Below, one piece after another: positions 1 to 10,901 of a stretch of DNA of 64,000 nt. The notes beneath the pieces were generated by a model. That model was not told where the DNA came from and ran no database searches. It saw nothing but the letters and a program-made list of their open reading frames with translations. Each line of letters begins with the position of its first letter. The first letter of the stretch is position 1. The position numbers were made by a program, and so were the translations under genes. Source of the stretch: Malus domestica (Eukaryota; Streptophyta; Magnoliopsida; Rosales; Rosaceae); the NCBI RefSeq assembly GCF_042453785.1, contig NC_091677.1, positions 7,659,501 through 7,723,500 on the forward strand. The letters run 5' to 3'.

Positions 1-648
1 AATGGAATGCACAATTCATCTTATGAAATTATATTTCATACGAGAGTAGTTGTTTGACATTGTCAAGTCCTCAAAATTATATTAGGACTTCATTAAGTAA
101 TTTGCTAACACTAAGCACTTGGGTAAACTCCCCCACATTTAAGGTATTTGTAAGAAGATCTCTAACCTTGCCATACCTTAAACAATTACTCATTACAAGA
201 GATGACATCTTAAATGTCGTTCAATTAGCAAATTACTTTTAACCAACCCCTACAATTCTTTCATAATTGTAGTTTCTTTTAATGCTATCATTAAATCAAA
301 ACTAGGGTAGGTTCAAGTCCAAAAGACACCTCTCCCGATGCATCTCTTGTCCGCCTGTACTGTCAAATTCTTCCTAATTTTTCATTCATGTGGGGGATTG
401 TTAGAAATTATATATTATAATATTTCATATTATAATATATAATTTCTAACACATATATCTCACAAATAAAACCTTCCTACCATAGGCACGACCATACATG
501 GAACTTGCACAAATTCATCTTCTTCTTCTTTATTCATGGACCACACTCACTATAAATGATAATAATAATAAAATTATTCAAGACCTTGACCAAGGAAAAA
601 AAAAACGTAAGAAGATAGAGATTTATTTTTAATTTCAGAAGTTGTTGA
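1..648. other. Intergenic, AT-rich; possible 3' end relic of an LTR element
   Basis: No gene is recognised. Around 390-402 a purine-rich tract (GTGGGGGAT) runs straight into TGTTAGAAATT, the usual arrangement of a polypurine tract followed by the start of a Copia-type LTR. I infer a fossil 3' end here. No coding domain of an element is visible to its left, so this is weak. Confidence 0.3.
400..450. repeat. Perfect 24-bp inverted repeat with 3-nt loop
   Basis: Positions 400-423 and 427-450 are exact reverse complements, separated by TTC. The arms are AT-rich and begin with GTTAGAAATT. The hairpin sits at the presumed start of the LTR relic. Confidence 0.9.
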
Positions 649-921
649 TCATAGGTAGGATGGTGGCTGTGATTCTGGAATATAATAACGAGTATCTTCA
701 ACAAAATCATCAAGCTGATCGAGGCTGGGCGCTAGATGATCGGAGTTATCCATGTGTGCCGGAGCATCGGAGTTATAATCCCTTCCTCCCCGCCTCCCCC
801 ATTGCTTTCTGTTGCATGGAGAGTCTCTGTCGATGACACAAGGCCCGTAGTGAGCCTCCTCAGCACGAGCTGCTACAGCAGCCAGAAAAACCACAACCAA
901 AATTGTCAACAACTTCCACAT
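649..921 (-). CDS. Small secreted peptide, family not recognised
   Basis: A single-exon 90-residue ORF. I chose the start at 921, 30 codons inside a longer open frame, because a textbook signal peptide begins there (MWKLL, then a hydrophobic run through about residue 20, with AARA before the likely cleavage site). It also lies about 53 bp below a TATA box. The mature part of about 70 residues has two cysteines (CVIDRDSPC), a basic stretch (KQWGRRGGR) and then an acidic tail rich in Asp, Tyr and Pro, ending QPPSYL. The RDYN that follows the basic stretch faintly recalls the Asp-Tyr start of tyrosine-sulfated peptide hormones (PSY/RGF type), but the rest of those motifs is absent. An apoplastic or signalling role is only an inference. 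It stands alone between repeats, with no neighbour that explains it. Confidence 0.6.
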   Translation of the reverse strand: MWKLLTILVVVFLAAVAARAEEAHYGPCVIDRDSPCNRKQWGRRGGRDYNSDAPAHMDNSDHLAPSLDQLDDFVEDTRYYIPESQPPSYL

Positions 922-973
922 TTTTGCTTGCTTCTTGGAGTAGTGGTGGGTCTTGGGGACATGTGGAGTCAAC

Positions 974-982
974 TTATATATA
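974..982 (-). promoter_or_regulatory. TATA box of the small secreted-peptide gene
   Basis: On the minus strand this reads TATATATAA. It lies about 53 bp upstream of the chosen ATG at 921, which would put transcription start near 945-950 and leave a short leader. Confidence 0.6.
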
Positions 983-1439
983 CGTACCACTGAAATTCGA
1001 CTAGTAATCACTTTTCCTAAAAGTAATTAATTTGAATAATTAAATTCTATCTCACGTTATGAAAGTTAAACGGATGTAGGTTACTAGTTTGTTTATTATT
1101 CAATATGTAGCTATTGCTTTGCAATTTACACTAACTAATTCAGTAACGCTTAGTACATATAATGCATGCCGGTTTTGGGTTGCTTCAGCTTGCAGTTGTA
1201 GTAAGCTGTGCTAGGGTTTACATTTGTTTTTTTGTCAATGTGCTAGGGTTTACATAAATTGAATAGATTATCAACTTTGTATATATTCTAATTAAGAATA
1301 CAACAACATGCTTCATTATATTCATGAAGAAACATAATGAAAAATTAAATTAAAAAAATAATACCAAGGTTGAAGAGTTAAAAAGAAGAAAAAGAGTATT
1401 TTGTGATCGTGGAGATTGGCACTAGCTTCAGAATTTATA

Positions 1440-1672
1440 GGCTCGTTTGGATGTACTTTTAAAATGACTGAAAGCGCTTTTAGAGAAAATATTTTTGGAT
1501 TCCAAAAGCACATTAAGTGTTTTCTTCAAGAAGCACCAATTATGTGCTTTTTCTAGGAAGCACTTTAAGTGCTTTTCTAGGATTTACTTGCATTTTTACT
1601 AAATATTGGTTCTAAAAACATTTTCACCATAATCGCTTTCAGCAATTTTAAAAGCACATACAAACGAGTTCT
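1440..1672. mobile_element. MITE with about 40-bp imperfect terminal inverted repeats
   Basis: The left end GGCTCGTTTGGATGTACTTT and the right end, read in reverse as GAACTCGTTTGTATGTGCTT, match imperfectly for about 40 bp. The interior has mirrored AAGCACTT/AAGTGCTT motifs and no coding capacity. Target duplications are not clear, so the superfamily is left open. Confidence 0.6.
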
Positions 1673-1845
1673 ACATTGTTGGGATGGGTTGGATGAGAAT
1701 AAAACATTTTTCATTAAAACCCCATTAGACTAAATGCGAATTTTGGACCTTAAGGGGCAGTATGATTTTCTCCCCTTAAATCTTATCCCTTCCTCTCTCA
1801 CTTTTCTCTTTATCTTTTTATCTTTATAAAGAAGTCAACACAAAA

Positions 1846-2057
1846 AAAAATAAAGTGATAACACTTCTAATTAAATCGAGATTTGGCCACTTAGTACTAC
1901 AGTGTAGTTGTATTTTTCTTAATTTGTAAATGAGAGGCGTTAGGTTGGATTCTTGCCAAGACGAATTTGAAACACATTATTATGACTTGTCTATTGTAAG
2001 GCTTAGCCCACTTCCTTACTTTTTTAGTGTAAATAATATCGTTTGCTTAAAAAAAAA
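1846..2057 (+). mobile_element. tRNA-derived SINE, full length with poly(A) and 14-bp target duplication
   Basis: The element holds a box-A-like stretch (CAGTGTAGTTGTATT), a degenerate box-B stretch (GTTGGATTCTTGCC) and a shared 3' body ending ATAATATCGTTTGCTT plus poly(A). It is flanked by AAGTCAACACAAAA at 1832-1845 and again at 2058-2071. Related copies lie at 14423-14580 and 29787-29905. Confidence 0.75.
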
Positions 2058-2071
2058 AAGTCAACACAAAA

Positions 2072-3199
2072 TATTGATGTAACTTAACCGTGACCCTTCA
2101 AGGAGAGAACCGGAGGGAAGAGAAATTTGGAAGGAAAAAAATCCTATTCCTTAAAAAAGTATAAAATCCTATTCCTTAAAAAGCTATCTGTCTTTTTTTT
2201 TTTTCCTTAAAATTTGAAGCCGTCATGCAAGAGTTCAACTTATTTCGATCACTGTAATAAAAAGCCACTTGCAAACCTATGTTGTTGATTACATTTGTTG
2301 TATTCACTTCGTTACTTGGGATTTTATGCCGTAAAAGACGACGACGTTCCTCGTTTTAAAATTTCTCCTGTTTTTTTAGAAAAGGATTTTTCTATTTAAT
2401 TTCCTTTTCTGTTACAAGTCATAGTGTGAAAGGAAGGGGAATTGAGGGGAGCCCAAAAAAATAGGTTAGTAGTAGTAATTGATATCGAAATCTTATACTT
2501 AGAAAGAAAATAATATAACACTACATGATGACTGTAGTGTTCGATAAATGGAATCTCGTACTTACAATTGCAACATCATACATTGTTATGTGAAACTTAA
2601 AAACGACATAAATCATTTTTAGATAAAATGACAAGTGCTTTTAAACGACATAAACTGTTTTTAGATAAAATATTTTTGGAAACAAACGTTAGTAAAAATA
2701 CAAGTTAACTCTGAAAAAGCACTTGAAGTGCTTTCAGCAAGAAACCCATAACAGATGCTTTTAGTATGAAGCATTTCAAGTACTTTTAGAATTCAAAAAC
2801 ATTTTATCTGAAAACGCTTTTAGTCATTTGAAAACACTGGGTAAACGAGCTCTTAGTTTTTTTAGTAATAATTTAGGGCATTCAACAGTATATAAGATGC
2901 TAATAAAACCTGGTAAATGCATGTTTATAAGAAGGAGACGAGGAAGAGCATCTCTTTCCAATTTTGATGCTTCTCATTTTCATCGTCACAAATAAAATGG
3001 ACCAATAAACACGTTTTTGAAGGCGAAACCAAACAAGCCTTAAACTAGTTTCCAAAAAACAAAAGGCCTTAAACTGCAATTTAAATCCCTAAAACTGCCC
3101 CTTCAGTTATTGAAAATTTCAAATTAGGTCCTTTTATAATTTGTAATTGTCATTTTACGTCTTCCCTCTCCTGCTTAGTCCTTACTCAAACCCCATTAA
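2072..3199. other. Intergenic with a degenerate MITE at about 2600-2852
   Basis: The segment 2600-2852 contains the same AAGCACTT/AAGTGCTTT motifs as the MITE at 1440-1672 and ends GTAAACGAGCTC, so it is a decayed relative. A 20-bp tandem duplication (ATCCTATTCCTTAAAAA) lies near 2140-2180. The rest is AT-rich with no gene seen. Confidence 0.45.
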
Positions 3200-3949
3200 C
3201 GTTTTGCACAAGATCAGGTTGGAGATCCAGCGAACCCGTTAAAGGTTCGCATTGCAAGGTAACGTTTATTTAATCAAACCATTATTTTTTTCTTCTTTCT
3301 CTCTAAACTCCTTTTGGATCTGATCCCTGTTCAACTCTTCCAATTCCACATTGGTTCATTTGGGTTTTTTGAATTTTTAGTGAGAATTTCGATTTGGGTT
3401 GTGAGAAGCTGTGTCCATTAAGTGATTCGGTGAATTTGCAGGCGTTTTTTTTTATAAGGTGGTTTGCGTATTTATGATTGTTTAAATGTTTGATGAAATG
3501 GGATTGGTCTAATTTTTTTTATGCATCTAACTAAATGGTGGATTTGGTGCTTGTTATTCATAAGGATGGGATTTTTAATTACCCATCAATGCTGGTTGTT
3601 GAAACTTGAAAGTCCACATTTTTATTTTTCTGTTAAGATCTTAATGTTGTTGTTCGGATGCTCTGTATCACATCAGAGCTGTGCAGTTTAGACGGCTTCG
3701 GGGATCTTAGAATATTTAGCCCCATTTGTGTTTTTCTTTTAATAGCTCACAGAATGAAGTTATTACATCCATGAATCCGTGGTTTGAAAGCTTGTCCACT
3801 GGATATCCCACCTTCCCAAACTTTAAGGCAATGGTTCCAAATTGTTTTGATCACTTTATAACGATATTTTACATCCCCCTGTGATTTCATTTGCTGCAGT
3901 TTCTTGGCTGGCAAAGTGGAGGAAAAATTCCTAATTGCTAGTCTTATCT

Positions 3950-6900
3950 ATGTTTGGAGGTGTTGCGACAGTGCCTTCCAATAGTCCTCACTTAAGAAAG
4001 TCGGGTAGCAGACCTGTTGTCTCTGATCTGGGTACATTTAAGTGTTTGAGTTATGACTTATCAGTTCTGATTGATACTGTGTAGATATATCTACCATGGG
4101 GGGCTTTTTTTCTCTTGTCACAGTTTTATAGTTATAGAAAAAATCTTTCAGGTACAAGTGAGCTCGAAAATGATGCACAGGAGGGCTTCTTGCGTCTGAT
4201 AGAGGGAAACGATAGGAAGGGAGGAAACATGCCAAGCATACCAATGAGTACTGCTGCAATAATGCCATCTCCAGCTATGTTATGGAGATTTAAGGTTTCG
4301 TTACTATAATATTCTTTGTCTTCCTAATTTACTTTTCCAGTTATTTTCTGCTTAGTTTTGCTTAATAATTGTGAAATTCTCAACTTGGTAGAAGAAGGGA
4401 GTTTCAATTTCTTTTTCATTATTTATTGTATTGGAGAATTCTGAAATAGATGGCATGGCTCACCAAAGTTGGATACAAGTATATCATTTCATCTCTGCTT
4501 TATAATTGTGTTGGGTTTCAGTTCAATAGCATGCGACATATATCTTCGCATCTTCTATGTCTTGGCTTTAGTTTTGTGGCTTCCTAAGTTGGTTTTATGT
4601 ACAGGTCCTACTGTTCTGTGTATGGGGTTTCATTTGTTGCAAGGTCAGTTCTTCACAATTCTATTTTTACTGCTGGTGATAGGGTTCTGATTTTATTACC
4701 AAAAAAATTGACAAGAACCACAAAATATGTTAGTTTTGTGCTGCATGGATGTTGTTACCAAGCTACCTGCAAATTTACAGGTTGGATGGGATTCTGTGAT
4801 GAGGATGAGTGTGGATCTGCGAGATTTATTTCTATACGAGGCATTTTTGTATTATAATCCTCTACTTCTTGTGGTTAGTTTCTTATCAGAATTGAATATC
4901 CTATCATACTTCTGCATTCTTTATCCTTCTATTGAAACCTATTCGTCTGTTTTTGACATGTGCAGACTATGATGGTTTGGTTTTGGGGAGTCAATCTATG
5001 GGTTTTTGCTCAGGGCAATGTAAACTATGCCAAAATTTTTGATCTTGATCAAAATCATTTGACCCACAGAGAAATATGGAAGGTACCAGTGCAACAACTC
5101 AGTCATCTTGAACTATTTGCCTACTTGTTATGAGTTTTTCTCTGTTGCTGTTGTCATCTGGAACTTTAAAAGGTTATGCTACACAAACATAAGCCTTGCA
5201 AATTGCAATGTATATTTTTTTCTCATGGAAACAATAAATGGAATTATATTTTTCATCTGCTTTGACTTTTGCTGAATAATTGTGAAATTCTATAGTGACT
5301 GGTAGCTTTCAGTAAGTATGTTTTTTTTTCTTATTAATATATTTGTATTAGTATATGGAGAAAACTAATGGTGTGAGGAGCATATTGCATCTTAGCTGTT
5401 CCTCTTAACAGGAGATTGCATGTTTTCTTTGTGGAATGCCGTTGGTTAACTACTTTTGACATATCTGACATTCAAACTTTTTTTCTTCTTCTCTTTATTT
5501 CCTCTTTCATTGATTCACTCTTACGATTCAGTATGCTATCTGCAGTGTGCGACCTGGATGACAATTGTTGTGCCGACAAGCTTGACAGCATATCTTTATC
5601 TCTATTCGCATGGAGAAGTGTCGCTTGCTGCATCACAACCAGTGTAATAGATGCATCCATATTGATTTTGTACATTTAAAATAGCATTTATCTGTGATAA
5701 AAAACCACAGTTCAGTTGTTTTAATGACCAAAGCTTCCAAGCCTAAGTGAAATATTCCATTGTATAGAAATAAACAGTGCAGTCACATATTTACCATTGT
5801 TCAGATTATGATCTACATACTATTATTTATCATACTGACAGTGGTATTGTCCATTATTTCTCTTCCATGTAGTAGTATAGTGTAATTGTGCTAAGTTTTA
5901 ATTGCATTCTTCTGCAGGTACTATTGTATGCTGCTGTTGCAATGCTTTTGATATTCCCTTTTGACATTTTCTATTTGTCATCTCGCTTTTACTTGTTAAG
6001 GACTCTATGGCGTATAGTTCTCCCACTACAGGCAAGTTTGTTTTTCTTTCAAAACCTAACTTTGGACCTTCTCCCGCCTGTTTGATTTTGTTTTCTACTT
6101 ACTCAAAAGTATTGGGAGAACTATAACACTAGAAAGTATAGTTCTCCCATTTACTTATTGCTCAGCTTCCTTGAAGTGATATATATTCTTGTCTCATTTA
6201 ATGCTTTGATTTTTGTTGTTTGTCTGTAGTATGTTTAATTACAGTTACGTTACTTATTTGGTGAAAACAGGCAATATCATTTTCTGACTTTTTCCTGGCT
6301 GATATTTTGACCTCCATGTCTAAGGTATGCATCCTGATGTTTACTTTTACCATTATCCAAGTGATTTCGCATTACTAGAGTGCAATTTTTGTGATAAAAA
6401 AGGATATTGAACTTGTTGATTGTTTTGTAGTGTGTGTGCAAGTTTACCATGGTTAACCTAATCAGAGTGTAGAAACAAGAAATAGTTTGCCAGCTATGAT
6501 AAGATATCTGCTTGTCACCATGCCTTTTGATTCTGATTGTGTTTGTCATTTCTATGCAGGTGCTTTCAGATTTGGAGCGATCAGTATGTCGAATGGTCCA
6601 TCGACAGGTTAGGGTTTCACCTTTTAATTGTGATTCTGCTTCCATGCCTTTTTCTCTTTTTGCTAATCACCGCAAATTGATTCTTATTCTTTTAAAAAAG
6701 TGATGAGGAGATTTATGTTCTAATACACATAATTTGTTATGTCTTTTAATCCTTTTTTTTCTTTTTTTCTTTTTTCGGATGATTATATATATATATATAT
6801 ATATTCTTTTAAAATTGTTGTGTTGTATTGTTCAAGAGATATTGTGGCAGTCACTCTGCTATGATCCCTTCGGTTCATGTTTCACTTTTGTTTGTTAAAG

Positions 6901-8487
6901 AAATACCACTTCGCTTATATTTTATTAAGAGGTTTTATTTGAAAGCAGGTTGCCACTATTGCATGGTTTGAAGCTGACTCAGTTTGTGGAAGTCATTCTG
7001 TTGCAATCCCTGTAGTTCTTGTTTTGCCTTACCTTTTTCGTTTGTTCCAATGTCTTCGACAATATAAGGATACTGGGGAGAAAACAACCCTTCTAAATGG
7101 TATGCTCCACTTGGCTGTTTTTCTTAAATGTTTCTTTTCCAATAATTCTCTTTGTCTCAGATTTTTTTTTTCATTTTGTTTGGCCATATTTCTTTTTTTT
7201 CAGAGCCTTATTGACACTCATGGATATTTTTTAGACACATTGAATTTTATTTATTTATTGCATGGCTATGTATAAAATTTTAAAATCTAACCATCAAATA
7301 ATGTAAAAACATCTCATTCTCTAGACTGTTTGTGGTGCATGTGAATTTTAGTTTGTGATCTTGCAGTTCTTATTCCGTTCCGGTTCTCTAAAGTGTTGTT
7401 AACCTGGCAATTATCTTTAATGGCCTCTGTAATTTCTGAGTTGTTTCTCTTTATAACCTCTATTAGTATTACCATGTTACTGACTAGCTGCAGGTTTGTT
7501 CTGAAGTATTGATGGATTTGTTGCTTCATTACACTACTAATTTTATCTGCGTCTGGTTTCAGCTTTGAAGTATTCTACCGCGGTACCTGTGATTTTTCTT
7601 TCAGCCCTCAAATATCATGTCTTCCCTGAAAAGTGGACGACCTTTTATCGGCCCCTCTGGCTTCTCTCAGGTGTTTTGAACTCCCTGTACTCGTTCTACT
7701 GGGATGTGACTAGAGATTGGGACTTAAGGTATGTGAAATGTTTTTATTTCATACAATTACCACATAATCACTTCTTCATGCAACCAGATTTAGAAAGAAC
7801 TCGTGATAGTACGATGTGGAACTTAATTTTCCATGCTGTGTGACAATTGGTTGCTTCTTTGTAAATCAGTGAAAAGGTGTTCCAGGACATATTTGAACAC
7901 GGGTTATTCATGCTTAGAACTTGTTGCATCCTGAATATTATTTTGTCATGCCCTCTAAATATCTTATTCCCTTTTCTCAGTGGTTTCACTCGGATTTTCA
8001 AGTTTAGCAAACAACATTTCTTGTCAAACGTCATACATGGACGGAAATGGGTAAGTATACACCATTTTTTCTTCTGTAGTTTGTATACGAACTATTTATT
8101 TGACTTCAACTGGCTTTGACTCTCCAATGCCAACCAAATTACTTCACTTGTCCTCAGAAATAATGTCTGTAGAGTAGTCGTCATTCGTTGAATTTGCTTT
8201 GAAATTATTCTATGTGAATTGGGTTGCAGGTTTACTTCTGGGTGATATTTAGCAACCTGATTCTGCGTTGTACCTGGACATACAAGCTCTCTTCCCATCT
8301 TCGCCACAATTACCTTACCGTGTTTGCAATCACTGCCCTGGAGATTTTCCGCCGCTTCCAATGGGTTTTCTTCCGTGTAGAAAACGAGGTGAACAAGATG
8401 AGTTCGAAGTCAAACATTCAGCTTTCCATGATAGACAACCCAAATGAGGAAGACAGATTACTCGTCTCTAATGGCCACAGCGTGTAG
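3950..8487 (+). CDS. EXS-domain (ERD1/XPR1/SYG1) family membrane protein
   Basis: Thirteen coding exons join to 476 codons: 3950-4031, 4152-4294, 4605-4643, 4781-4873, 4966-5082, 5546-5641, 5918-6031, 6271-6324, 6560-6607, 6949-7099, 7563-7728, 7981-8050 and 8230-8487. Phases agree at every junction and there is no internal stop. A 5' UTR intron probably runs 3260-3899. The first 75 residues are soluble. Several membrane spans follow, with the family signature DLDQNHLTHREIW and the EXS-type end (FYWDVTRDWDL, then WVYFWVIFSNLILRCTWT, then ITALEIFRRFQWVFFRVENE). The protein lacks the N-terminal SPX domain of PHO1/XPR1. This matches the short plant EXS proteins (Arabidopsis At5g35730/At2g32295, about 460 residues, from memory). 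Relatives act in Golgi or phosphate-linked membrane traffic; the exact role of the short form is not settled. Intron 7 uses a GC donor. Confidence 0.93.
6784..6804. repeat. (TA)n microsatellite in intron 9 of the EXS gene
   Basis: About ten TA units in an intron. A simple marker-type repeat. Confidence 0.9.
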
Positions 8488-9030
8488 ACCGCTAAGCAAA
8501 TATCGCCTTCCTCGAATCATCACCGTTCCTATTTTTGTACAATATTTTTCCCACTAGATTCTTCAATTGCAATTCACTTGAACAAATGAAAAATGTTTCT
8601 TGTTTAGAAATTGAATAGGCTGTTCAACATTGCTACATTAAGGAGAGAATATATACGGCACCTCATTTCGCGAAACGAAGTTCGAATAATGGTTCATCTT
8701 CGAATTTAAGCGATATTCTACATTTAACCAACTATAATTTAAGCGTAGAAGGCATGCATTTTTGTTCTAACCAATATGGTTATGCTCACGTCTCTTCGTT
8801 CCTCTTAGATATTAGAACATCTGAATTTCGAGCCAAACAACAAAAATGATGCCGTCGAAGAATTTCCACCACATATTTCATCCATTTGGTGCTGGCCAAT
8901 CAAAATTCATATTCAAATAAATCCCCAACCCAGATAATATGCACACATGCAAGGCCGACCCTCTTCAAGTCTTAACCGCCCATACACACTTCCCACCTGA
9001 GACCACCAACCATCATGACTAGATGTCCAA
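8488..9030. other. Intergenic spacer between the EXS gene and the cyclin relic
   Basis: The first part is the 3' UTR and downstream region of the EXS gene. The rest may be the old promoter of the cyclin relic. No other gene or repeat was recognised. Confidence 0.5.
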
Positions 9031-9431
9031 ATGTTAGCGGCCGGCGAGTTCACCGACCGCCATAGCCGGCTGGAGCCGTGCATCCCCAGAGTGTTAACCA
9101 TACTCTCTTTCGTACTAGAGAAATTGGTGGCTCGAAATAACACGCTTGTAGATGACCTGAACCATCAGCTTAGTGGGATAAGTTGTGGCTCGGCAGTGAT
9201 TGGAAAGAGCTTGGATGCGTTTCACGGAGTGAGGCCACCGAGGATAAGCATACGGAAGTACTTGGAGAGGCTGTACAAGTACACAGACTGCAGCCCGTCA
9301 TGCTTTGTTGTTGGATAAGTGTATATAGATAGGTTGCTCCATAAGCACCCCGACTCTCTTGTGTTGTCCTTGAATGTTCATAGGTTGCTGGCCACAAGAG
9401 TTATGGTTGCTTCTAAGATGCTAGATGATGT
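9031..9431 (+). pseudogene. Cyclin U1-1 / P2-type cyclin, exon 1 relic
   Basis: The frame begins MLAAGEF and continues with PRVLTILSFVLEKLVARN, GKSLDAFHGVRPP, ISIRKYLERLYKYTDCSPSC, VYIDRLLHKHPDSLVLSLNV and HRLLATRVMVASKMLDDV. This is the cyclin box of plant U/P-type cyclins, closest to Arabidopsis CYCU1-1 (At3g21870) as I remember it. A TAA at 9316-9318 replaces the Tyr codon expected in CFVVGYVYIDR. The exon ends at a normal donor (GTAAGT from 9432), but I cannot find a second exon (YNN..ARVGG...) in the next 1.4 kb. The gene is therefore dead, with exon 2 missing or beyond recognition. The family binds A-type CDKs and acts in phosphate and division signalling. In Arabidopsis this gene is adjacent to PEX22, as here. 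Confidence 0.85.
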
Positions 9432-10901
9432 GTAAGTATCTGTATCTATCTCTCCTTTTCTTTTCATTGAATTGACGTAGTAGAATATTTTTCCTAAAAT
9501 ACCAAGACAAAAGATGTGCGAGCGAGAGGCTTGTAGCTCAATTGTTTATGAGCAAATTATGTTCGATTCTCTCCTCTCCAATGTCAGTTCACCAATACAC
9601 GTCGGAGGTCGTACGTTTATCATAATTCTGGTGTGGAGGATGTGCCTGAAATATCAGAAAACACAGAGTAGTTCCTTACCACCTCAGATATCGGAAGTTA
9701 CACAGAGCTCCTCACTTCCTCAAGTTGTGGACCGACCCTGATGGTTTCTTTTTGTTTTCCATAGCTCACGGTTAACCTTTTTAATTTTTTTACCATTTTT
9801 CTGGTATAATTACTCGTCATTCATGTAAAGGAGGAAGCTTCAGCTCAGCTTTGCGACTGCCTTTTTCCAAAGTTGAGTACTATACAGAAGGAATTAACTT
9901 TTGGCTGAGGGACAGGTTGGAAAGTTTGGACTAAGAGGAGCTTTCAAGCAACGTAGATGTCGCTGTGATAATATCCAAAACTAATGAGAAATTTTGTGAG
10001 TTGGAAATAAGCATGCTCGAATTGCTGACATCTGTTACAAGGTTATATACCGCCTTTCAGCCCTCCAACTGATTCTATCATAGAGGCCAACGAGCAACGA
10101 TAGACAATAACTCCTTCCGAATTACAATACGTGATTGACTTGGAATGCTACTAGTTGTATTTTCGAGCTGTAAAGTAATATTTTACATGAATGGATTAGA
10201 AATGAAATCAAAAGTTATGCTCGATTGTGATGATCCTATTGCTTTTGAAATTTTTCTAGCTAGCCTTTGAGGCTCATATATTTGCAAATTTGAGGTCCAA
10301 GGATTTTTACATCCATTGATGGATTTATGATCAACGATCAAACTTCCAAATTTGGAAAATGCAGCTAAATCTATGAAGCTCTAAATTCAGTTCTCTTTTA
10401 GTACAAGGCAACACTTATTCGTTGTGTGGCCAATGTCTTGGAAGAATCATTTTTTTATGGTTGTTGTGACATTAATTTTGAATGATGAACAACTTACACG
10501 ATATTGGTACACCATCACGTGACGTTTTGTGTCATTCATTGGTACAGAATGCTACTGTAAAGGTAAACCTCCATTGTTGTCCATGTATATTTTATAAACC
10601 ATATATATGTGATTGTTAATAATTAAAATTATCGATTTTTTTTTATTTTATTTTATTTTTATATCGGTGACACATAGTTTACAGATAAAATAATCTGCAG
10701 TTTCGCATCAATGCCTCTTTTTCTCTCATTCGTCGTTGACAAAAAGGCACAAGCTTTCGCTCTCTGGAAATTCAAGAGATTTACAAGCGATGATGGGAAG
10801 GACGAGGACCTGAGGTTTTCAAGCTGATTCTTTACCATTACTTGCTTCTCAAAACGACGCCCTAAGCTTCTCAAAACGACGATTTCTCGTTGGTTAAAGC
10901 C
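9432..10901. other. Region between the cyclin relic and PEX22; nothing firmly identified
   Basis: A stretch at about 9525-9600 has box-A-like (GTAGCTCAATTGTTTATGAG) and box-B-like (GTTCGATTCTCTCC) motifs, so it may be a SINE relic. Positions 9899-10070 read, with one stop, as a helical Leu/Glu-rich peptide that I cannot assign. The last 200 bp are the PEX22 promoter and leader, with a T/A-rich run at 10635-10665. Confidence 0.35.

Noticed and set aside
1846-2057. Box A and box B motifs suggesting a tRNA gene
   Set aside because: No cloverleaf can be folded. Poly(A), a target duplication and two further copies show a SINE.
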